The translations under genes and the position numbers were made by a program. Positions 1 to 4,702 of a DNA stretch of 5,411 bases are shown piece after piece (position 1 is the first letter of the stretch; each line of letters opens with the position of its first letter). A model generated the notes under the pieces. That model was given only the letters and a program-made list of their open reading frames with translations, was not told where the DNA came from and did no database searches. Source of the stretch: CAYYJS01 sp964472315 (lineage in GTDB: Bacteria > Verrucomicrobiota > Kiritimatiellia > UBA8416); contig CAYYJS010000092.1 in the NCBI GenBank assembly GCA_964472315.1, positions 1 to 5,411 on the forward strand, written 5' to 3'.

Positions 1-1
1 C

Positions 2-106
2 ACGGGTCACTTCCGTGGCGACGTCAAGGCTTTCCGTGTGCTGCAGCGCTTCCTCACGCCGGAGGAGGTCGCAGAAAACAGCGACGTGAGGCGGTCTGGA
101 AACTGA
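2..106 (+). CDS. C-terminal end of an unidentified protein (5' truncated by window edge)
   Basis: A reading frame enters from the left edge and runs 34 codons to a TGA at 104-106. The visible tail includes GHFRGDVKAFRVLQRFLTPE, followed by a polar, charged end. Most codons end in G or C, as in the confident genes downstream, and the peptide has a natural mix of hydrophobic and charged residues, unlike the arginine-rich translation of the adjacent frame. This supports real coding, but the fragment is too short to assign to a family and no function is proposed. The sequence after the stop becomes non-coding in character, so the gene seems to end here. No convincing intrinsic terminator follows: the only nearby dyad (TCCGA/TCGGA at 113-124) has a two-base loop and no T tract. 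Confidence 0.55.
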   Translation, partial: TGHFRGDVKAFRVLQRFLTPEEVAENSDVRRSGN

Positions 107-185
107 GGACACTCCGAACTCGGATACGACACGGCCGCCGTTGTTCTCTGCGAGATCGGTCCGGACTTCGCCCGGTTCCTGAAAA

Positions 186-201
186 ACGCTCAAATTAGCG
201 T
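186..201. promoter_or_regulatory. Dyad ACGCT-N6-AGCGT, possible operator or small hairpin
   Basis: Five-base arms ACGCT (186-190) and AGCGT (197-201) are perfect inverted complements around the AT-rich spacer CAAATT. The dyad sits roughly 45 bases upstream of the -10 element, a position where activators or repressors often bind. A direct repeat CTGTTT (202-207 and 211-216, 9-base period) follows immediately. The arms are short enough to occur by chance, so a regulatory role is only a suggestion. Confidence 0.25.
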
Positions 202-243
202 CTGTTTCGCCTGTTTTGGGGACTAGCGCGATACGGTCTCTGC

Positions 244-252
244 TGTTATAAT
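244..252 (+). promoter_or_regulatory. Extended -10 promoter element (TGTTATAAT)
   Basis: TATAAT at 247-252 matches the sigma-70-type -10 consensus exactly and is preceded by TG at 244-245 with one spacer base, the extended -10 arrangement that can work without a good -35. The hexamers 16-18 bases upstream (around 223-230) are poor -35 matches, which agrees with an extended -10 promoter. Transcription would begin near 259, about 200 nt before the start codon at 459. The site lies in AT-rich DNA within an otherwise GC-rich window, so a chance match is less likely than usual. It would drive the UroD-like gene. Confidence 0.55.
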
Positions 253-284
253 TGAACACAGTAGCGCCCCATAGGACGCAGGTT

Positions 285-411
285 TTTAGGCTGTAGACTG
301 TTAGGAAATTCCTGAATTTCAGTTGTGCCCGTGTTGAGTCAGTGTTGGAATTTAGGTTTAGTTTTCTTAGCGTTTCACCTAATAACCTACAGCCTAAACT
401 GCTACAGCCTA
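285..411. repeat. Three copies of a 10-12 bp repeat, one inverted (TAGGCTGTAG / CTACAGCCTA)
   Basis: TTTAGGCTGTAG at 285-296 is the exact inverted complement of CTACAGCCTAAA at 387-398. A third copy, CTACAGCCTA, lies at 402-411 in the same direction as the second with a 15-base period. In RNA the first arm could pair with either downstream copy, giving two mutually exclusive long-range stems (12 bp and 10 bp) across about 90-105 nt. Several further TTAGG/CCTAA pentamers lie between the arms (301-305, 351-355, 377-381). This could be a regulatory RNA fold, a protein-binding repeat set, or a remnant of a dispersed intergenic repeat; the sequence alone does not decide. Confidence 0.6.
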
Positions 412-430
412 GCCATCCTTATGGGATGGC
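412..430 (+). promoter_or_regulatory. Leader hairpin just upstream of the ribosome binding site
   Basis: GCCATCC (412-418) and GGATGGC (424-430) form a perfect 7-bp stem with a five-base loop TTATG. It begins directly after the last CTACAGCCTA copy and ends about 18 nt before the Shine-Dalgarno sequence. No T tract follows, so it is not a normal intrinsic terminator. It could shape access to the ribosome binding site or be part of a larger leader fold. Confidence 0.45.
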
Positions 431-447
431 AGTGATCTTACACATTG

Positions 448-454
448 AAAGGAA
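448..454 (+). promoter_or_regulatory. Ribosome binding site of the UroD-like gene
   Basis: AAAGGAA lies with its GGA core at 451-453, five bases before the ATG at 459. This fixes the start at 459 rather than at the upstream in-frame ATGs at 342 and 426 or the internal ATG at 483. Confidence 0.65.
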
Positions 455-458
455 ACCC

Positions 459-1502
459 ATGGGCACATCACGGGAACGGGTCATGACCAGTTTTGCGCAT
501 CGCGAGCCGGACCGGCCTCCGCTCTGGCTCGGTATGAGTCCGGAGTTCGAGGCCAAGGCGATGCTCGAGCTGCGCCTGGACGCCGAAGGCGTGCGGCGCC
601 GGCTGGGTGACGATTTCCGGGTGGTGCGGGCGCGGCAGCCGCCGCCCGCGCGGCCCCTGTCGCCCGGCGCAACGTGCCGGACGGTGTTCGGGGTTGAGCA
701 CTCGGGGATCGGCTACGGCCAGCCCACCTCGCACCCGTTGAGCGGCGCGGCCAGCCTGGGCGCCGTCGAGGCTTACCCGTGGCCGGATCCCGCCGGGCCG
801 GACGTCTCGCAGATCCGGGCCGAGGCGGCGAGTTACAAAGGCGAGTTCGCCATTCTGGGCGGCGACTGGGCTCCGCTGTGGCATGACGCGATCGATCTCT
901 TCGGCATGGAGGGGCTTTTTCTTGCGATGTACGATACGCCGGAGGTGGTCGAGGCGGCCCTCGCACGTATCACCGACTATTACGTTGAAACCAACCGCCG
1001 CATTTTCGACGCCGCGGGACGCGAGATCGACATCCTGTTCATCGGCAACGACCTGGGCAGCCAGACGGGCCCCCTGCTGGGCGAGGGCCTGTTCCGGCAG
1101 TTTCTTCTGCCGTGCCTCGCTCGGCTCTTCTCGCTCGGGCATGACTACGGCGTCAAGGTCCAGCTGCACTGCTGCGGCGGCATCGCCCCTCTGCTACCGG
1201 CGCTGATCGAGGCCGGCTTGGACGCCGTGCACGCGGTGCAGACCACCTGCCGCGGTATGGACCTCGTCGAGCTGAAACGCACGTACGGCCACAAGCTTGT
1301 GTTCAACGGCGGCATCGACTCGCACCACGTGCTGATCGACGGCACGCCCGATACGGTTCGCGCCGCCACCCGCGCCGTGCTGGACGTGATGGCTCCCGGC
1401 GGCGGCTATGTCGCGGGTGCCAGCCACGACAGCATTCTCGAGGAGACGCCGGTCGAGAATATCGTGGCGATGTGCGACGCGGTGTTGAATTACGGGGCTT
1501 AG
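459..1502 (+). CDS. Uroporphyrinogen decarboxylase (UroD/MtaA-like) family protein, not HemE
   Basis: This 347-residue protein has the size and layout of the UroD/MtaA-like superfamily, a TIM-barrel family that includes haem-pathway uroporphyrinogen decarboxylase and corrinoid-linked methyltransferases. The N-terminus TSRERVMTSFAHREPDRPP (residues 3-21) is typical of the uncharacterised branch. Later motifs are GNDLGSQTGPLL (196-207), LHCCGG (236-241), NGGID (283-287), and the C-terminal run APGGGYVAGASHD (312-324) followed by TPVENI (330-335). H237-x-C239-G matches the zinc-site motif of MtaA/MtbA-type methyltransferases. The third cysteine ligand of those enzymes appears to be missing; the region reads ASHDS. 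The arginine-rich substrate motif of true HemE is absent, so no hemE symbol is given. The product is likely cytoplasmic, as no signal peptide is visible from the start at 459, which is supported by a good Shine-Dalgarno sequence and by alignment to the family's usual start. It ends in TAG where the family usually ends. Substrate and reaction are unknown. Confidence 0.9.
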   Translation: MGTSRERVMTSFAHREPDRPPLWLGMSPEFEAKAMLELRLDAEGVRRRLGDDFRVVRARQPPPARPLSPGATCRTVFGVEHSGIGYGQPTSHPLSGAASLGAVEAYPWPDPAGPDVSQIRAEAASYKGEFAILGGDWAPLWHDAIDLFGMEGLFLAMYDTPEVVEAALARITDYYVETNRRIFDAAGREIDILFIGNDLGSQTGPLLGEGLFRQFLLPCLARLFSLGHDYGVKVQLHCCGGIAPLLPALIEAGLDAVHAVQTTCRGMDLVELKRTYGHKLVFNGGIDSHHVLIDGTPDTVRAATRAVLDVMAPGGGYVAGASHDSILEETPVENIVAMCDAVLNYGA

Positions 1503-1528
1503 CTGCTGAACCAGTGGCAGCGCTTTGA

Positions 1529-1544
1529 GGTGCGCTTCCGCACC
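1529..1544 (+). other. Perfect 6-bp hairpin after the UroD-like gene
   Basis: GGTGCG (1529-1534) and CGCACC (1539-1544) pair perfectly around a CTTC tetraloop, 27 bases after the stop codon. The following bases are GC-rich with no T tract, so it does not qualify as a Rho-independent terminator. It may protect the 3' end of the transcript or be incidental in such GC-rich DNA. Confidence 0.35.
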
Positions 1545-1587
1545 CGCACGAGGGCCGGGGCGCCGCCGTGCTGGGGCGAGGGGGGGC

Positions 1588-1622
1588 CGAACGCTGAACG
1601 CCGAACGTCGAACGCCGAAGTT
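1588..1622. repeat. Intergenic heptanucleotide tandem repeat, (Y)GAACG(Y)
   Basis: Four consecutive 7-base units read CGAACGC, TGAACGC, CGAACGT and CGAACGC, followed by a decayed fifth beginning CGAAG. Only the first and seventh positions vary, always C/T. Since seven is not a multiple of three and the array sits between genes, it is not a protein repeat. It lies 21-55 bases upstream of the GH16 start. Its role is unknown: a slippage-generated minisatellite, a protein-binding array and a dispersed intergenic repeat are all possible. Confidence 0.75.
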
Positions 1623-1630
1623 ATAGGACA

Positions 1631-1640
1631 AAGGGGGGGG
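1631..1640 (+). promoter_or_regulatory. G8 homopolymer overlapping the likely ribosome binding site of the GH16 gene
   Basis: AAGGGGG at 1631-1637 can pair with the 16S anti-Shine-Dalgarno CCUCCUU using one G-U wobble, leaving five bases before the ATG at 1643. The G run continues to 1640 (eight G). This supports the ATG at 1643, but an unbroken G8 is an odd ribosome binding site and could change length by slippage. A second G7 run lies at 1580-1586. Confidence 0.4.
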
Positions 1641-1642
1641 AT

Positions 1643-4600
1643 ATGCAAAGGGAAGAGAGCAGAGGGACGCGCGCGCGCTGCGCCGCGCGCCAGACAGGGT
1701 TAAAGCACAACGTGAACGCGGGACGGGCGGCCAAGTGGACGCCCGCCGTCCTGGTTCTCCTGGCCGCCGCCGCGCTCGGCCCGCAGGCGCAGGCCGAGCC
1801 GCCGCCGGACCGGCAATGGAAACTGGTCTTCAGCGACGAGTTCGAGGGTCAGACGATCGACTCGGCGAAGTGGAAGCTTTCTCAGCTCGGCGGCTGGGCG
1901 CTGAACGGCATCAAGACGGAACTCACGCCCACCAACAGCTTCCTCGACGGGCAGGGGCATTTCGTCAACGTCCTCAGCCGCGACGAGGCGGGGGTGCTGC
2001 GTTATCATCACGGCATCGACACGAAGGGCAAGTTCCACTTCGTTTACGGCTACGCCGAGGCGCGGGTCCAGTTCTCGCGCGAGCCGGGCTGGTGGAGCGC
2101 GTTCTGGCTGTGGGGCGTGGACAAGGGCGTCAACCCGTTCCTGAAGGGCCAGGAGATCGACATCTACGAGGACTTCTTCAAGCCCAAACGGCGCCGCGAC
2201 ATCCAGCACGCCGTGCACTTCGACACGGAGCTGGATGTGGCCGAGGAGTCGGCCCGGAATGTCGGTGCGGCACAGATGATCCATGCCGCGCGCATGGGCC
2301 GGGTGTCGAAAGGTTGCCTGGGCGGCGGCGCCCAGCTGGCCGACTACGGCGGCTGGCACACCGTGGCCGTCTTGTGGACGCCGCTGGAATACATCTGGTA
2401 TGTGGACGGCAAGGAGACGGCGCGGCTTGATTACAAGAAAGTGCCGGTCACGACCCAGCCGCAGTACGTCCTGCTGAGCGGCATCTTCCGCGCGCCGGCC
2501 GCGAAGGACGATCCCAAGAAGCTGTTCTACGGCGACATCCGGGAGGCCAAGCTGCCGGACCAGTTCATGGTGGATTACGTGCGGGTGTATCAGGAAGAGC
2601 CGGGCTCGCGAAAGTCTCCCACGGTCACGCTGCGGCGGCAAGACGGCACTGGCGACGTCCGGTCCGACGGCAGCGCATCGTTCGAAGCCACGGCCAGCGA
2701 GGCCGGTGGCAAGAGCGCAACCATCCTCTTGTTCAGCAACGGCCGGCTGCGGGCCGAAACCGCCAAGGCGAGCGACGTTTTCACGCTGGCCGGCGACCGG
2801 TTCTTCTCCGGGGAGAATGTCCTGATCGCGATGGCGAGAACTGCTGACGGTGCGGTCGGAATTTCCGAACCACTGACCGTGCGCGTGCGCGGTGCTCAGG
2901 AAGGCAAAGGCAAGCCCTACCTTGGCAAGCCGCAGGTCATCCCCGGCAAGATCATCCCCGGCCACTACGACGAAGGCGGCCAGGGCGTGGCCTACTCCAG
3001 TTTTTTTGGTGCGAACACCTTTGGCAAAGCGCCGTGGAACAAGGATTTCCGAGCAACCGAGGGCATCAACGCCCCGGACGCCAACGGCATAGCGGCGGGC
3101 CACACGGGGTTGTGGGTGAGCTATTCCGTGCGCGTGCAACAGACGGGCGATTACAAGGTTGCTCCATCGATCTGTCGCCAGGACAGCCAGGCTTCGCACC
3201 TGGACAGCAAGAACCTGATCGCGTTGGAACTCGGCGACAAGCCGCTCGCGGAGTTTGCGTTCAGCTCCCGGCTTGCCACCGGTCCACTATACTGGGGCAA
3301 TTACCGGGAGCTGCCCGCGCAAACGGTTCACCTCACCGAGGGCGAGCATGTGTTGCGCGTGCGTTTCGATGTCCGCTCCCCGTTCAACTTTGGCGGCCTG
3401 AGCTTCGCGCCCGTGGCAGAAGCGCCCCGCGCCGCCGGCCAGGCGCAGCTCCGCATCGGCTTTGTTGAGCCCGCGCTGCCCAACCTGCCGCCGCCGCACA
3501 AGGCCGCCGCCTTGGCTTTCGCGCAGGCGCAGGGCGAAGTCTCGCGGCTCTCGTGGCAGAAGGCGGGCGGCTGGCTCGCGCAGGACGGGCGGACCCGTGC
3601 GCCGGAGGAATTCGATATCGTGTGGTTTCATGAAGGCGACGATTCCGCTGCCGCTAAACTCGATGCGGCCGCTGGCGCAGATTTGATGGCGTGGCTCGAA
3701 GGCGGCGGCTCGCTGCTGCTCTCTGGCGCGGCAGGGCGCGTGCTGAACGATCTCGGCATCGAACCGACGTCGTTGCGCGTGCGGGGGCCGAGCGAGGTGG
3801 CGCATGCCAGCGGCATCCGGGTTCTGGACAAACACCGCACGCACCCGGCATTCGCCGGCCTCGACACGGCGAAGCCGGTGTTCCTCACGTCGCGCGGCTG
3901 CAACGCGCTCGCCGATTTCTACGGGACCGCGGGGCCGACTGGCGAGTTGCTCGCCAACGGCAGCGGCCCGGACGAACGGCCGCTCGTGGAATACCGCGTC
4001 GGCACCGGCCGGGTGCTTTTCGCCGGCTGGCGGCTCGCGGATTTCACCACCGCCGCCGACGCGCATCGGCCGAATCTCGACCGGTTCTTCGGCAACCTGC
4101 TGCGCTATCTCGCGTCGCAGAACCAGAACCGCGCCCGCCTGATCGCGCCGCCGGGCAAGAGCCGCTACGAGCGGCGGCAGGGCGTGCCGTTCCTGCTGGC
4201 GGACAAGCCGGCGGAGCTGAACGCAACCGTTGCCAGCGAAAAGACCGCCGTGGCGGTCAGCGAGGGTGTGCGGGAGATGGCGCTGACCGGAACAAGCGTG
4301 CGGGTGGAGGCGCTGGCTTTGACGCTGACGCAGCGCGAGAAGCCGTTTGCGCGGTTTGCGGAGCAGCAGGGCGAGTGGGACCGGCGCGACGCGGAGCTGC
4401 TCAAGGACGTGCGCGTGGAGAAGCCGTCGGCGACCTTCACGGCGGCGCCGCTCAAGCCGCTGGAGAATCATCGCGCCGACCAGAGCCTGCTGCTGGGGCG
4501 GTCGCTCTACATGGCGCCCGGCGACGGCTGGGGCGACGTCACGCCGGCGTACGAGCCGCTCGAGGACGGCGGCTTCCGCATCACCGGCGGCAAGCGCCAG

Positions 4601-4702
4601 GGCAACCGCCTGATCATCCACGGCCAGAACCGCGTCACCACCGGCGACCTGCCCGTCTTCACGATGGGCACGGCCGGGGGCGTGGGCGTCTACAACAACT
4701 AG
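1643..4702 (+). CDS. Secreted multidomain GH16 glycoside hydrolase with Ig-like, CBM6-like and Rossmann/GATase-like domains (ends at in-frame TAG)
   Basis: This frame encodes 1019 residues. A signal peptide is visible: basic N-region, hydrophobic core at about 33-46, likely cleavage after AQA (49-51). The N-region is long, and an in-frame GTG at 1712 would give a more standard signal peptide but has a poorly spaced ribosome site. Domain order (approximate): GH16 at 55-318, opening WKLVFSDEFEG, with the catalytic motif EIDIYE at 171-176 (nucleophile E171, D173, acid/base E176), WWSAFWLWG at 150-158, a YVDGKE strand at 253-258 and closing VDYVRVYQ; Ig-like at 325-417; CBM6-like at 427-592 (YDEGGQGVAY at 442-451); a Rossmann/glutamine-amidotransferase-like region at about 602-826, resembling the DUF4960 type, without an obvious nucleophile Cys in SLLLSGAAG (690-698); then an unassigned region at 830-1019. 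The family endo-hydrolyses beta-1,3/1,4-glucans or marine galactans; the substrate here is not determinable. The stop at 4700 cuts a domain, and coding continues in the same frame downstream. Confidence 0.88.
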   Translation: MQREESRGTRARCAARQTGLKHNVNAGRAAKWTPAVLVLLAAAALGPQAQAEPPPDRQWKLVFSDEFEGQTIDSAKWKLSQLGGWALNGIKTELTPTNSFLDGQGHFVNVLSRDEAGVLRYHHGIDTKGKFHFVYGYAEARVQFSREPGWWSAFWLWGVDKGVNPFLKGQEIDIYEDFFKPKRRRDIQHAVHFDTELDVAEESARNVGAAQMIHAARMGRVSKGCLGGGAQLADYGGWHTVAVLWTPLEYIWYVDGKETARLDYKKVPVTTQPQYVLLSGIFRAPAAKDDPKKLFYGDIREAKLPDQFMVDYVRVYQEEPGSRKSPTVTLRRQDGTGDVRSDGSASFEATASEAGGKSATILLFSNGRLRAETAKASDVFTLAGDRFFSGENVLIAMARTADGAVGISEPLTVRVRGAQEGKGKPYLGKPQVIPGKIIPGHYDEGGQGVAYSSFFGANTFGKAPWNKDFRATEGINAPDANGIAAGHTGLWVSYSVRVQQTGDYKVAPSICRQDSQASHLDSKNLIALELGDKPLAEFAFSSRLATGPLYWGNYRELPAQTVHLTEGEHVLRVRFDVRSPFNFGGLSFAPVAEAPRAAGQAQLRIGFVEPALPNLPPPHKAAALAFAQAQGEVSRLSWQKAGGWLAQDGRTRAPEEFDIVWFHEGDDSAAAKLDAAAGADLMAWLEGGGSLLLSGAAGRVLNDLGIEPTSLRVRGPSEVAHASGIRVLDKHRTHPAFAGLDTAKPVFLTSRGCNALADFYGTAGPTGELLANGSGPDERPLVEYRVGTGRVLFAGWRLADFTTAADAHRPNLDRFFGNLLRYLASQNQNRARLIAPPGKSRYERRQGVPFLLADKPAELNATVASEKTAVAVSEGVREMALTGTSVRVEALALTLTQREKPFARFAEQQGEWDRRDAELLKDVRVEKPSATFTAAPLKPLENHRADQSLLLGRSLYMAPGDGWGDVTPAYEPLEDGGFRITGGKRQGNRLIIHGQNRVTTGDLPVFTMGTAGGVGVYNN
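4700..4702 (+). other. In-frame amber (TAG) codon interrupting a continuous reading frame
   Basis: The context is AAC AAC TAG GTC AAG AAC. The frame is identical on both sides (4700 minus 1643 is divisible by three), so no indel is needed to explain the interruption. A single base change from TAC/TAT (Tyr), CAG (Gln), GAG (Glu), AAG (Lys), TGG (Trp), TCG (Ser) or TTG (Leu) would create it. Downstream, GCCGCGG (4735-4741) can pair with CCGCGGC (4753-4759) around an 11-base loop, 32 bases after the TAG. That is further than typical readthrough structures, and such stems are easy to find in GC-rich DNA. Confidence 0.85.

Larger units (their letters stand above)
107..458. other. Intergenic region and structured leader of the UroD-like gene
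   Basis: This 352-base gap has no credible gene. An open frame extends upstream from the UroD-like start to 342, but its translation is unlike the family's N-terminus and it overlaps repeats and a hairpin, so it is treated as leader. The first part (107-185) shows nothing recognisable. From about 186 the DNA becomes AT-richer than its surroundings and holds, in order: a 16-base dyad at 186-201, an extended -10 element at 244-252, the inverted/direct repeat set between 285 and 411, a hairpin at 412-430 and the ribosome binding site at 448-454. If transcription starts near 259, the leader is about 200 nt long. No known riboswitch class was recognised, and no B12-box-like element was seen. Confidence 0.6.

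Noticed and set aside
285..411. CRISPR array
   Set aside because: Only three short copies in mixed orientation and with irregular spacing; no spacer structure and no cas gene.
342..458. N-terminal extension of the UroD-like protein by 39 residues
   Set aside because: The extension overlaps leader repeats and a hairpin, has no resemblance to the family's N-terminus, and the ATG at 459 has a well-spaced Shine-Dalgarno.
1529..1544. Rho-independent terminator after the UroD-like gene
   Set aside because: The stem is perfect but short and is followed by GC-rich sequence without a T tract.
1622..1627. TATAGG as a -10 element for the GH16 gene
   Set aside because: It is a weak match with no supporting -35, and it would place the transcript start at or beyond the ribosome binding site.
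1500..1703. Possible TAG readthrough at the end of the UroD-like gene, since the frame stays open to about 1701
   Set aside because: The protein already ends where the family ends, and the following translation is low-complexity and runs through the heptamer repeat and G tracts, so it is not protein-like.
1735..2430. A 231-codon plus-strand frame inside the GH16 gene
   Set aside because: It is a shifted-frame shadow of the GH16 domain, rich in Arg and Gly, while the true frame contains the catalytic EIDIYE motif.
1700..3199. A 499-codon open frame on the minus strand
   Set aside because: It is antisense to the signal peptide, GH16, Ig-like and CBM6-like regions, which have unmistakable motifs on the plus strand. 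No motif or ribosome site was seen.
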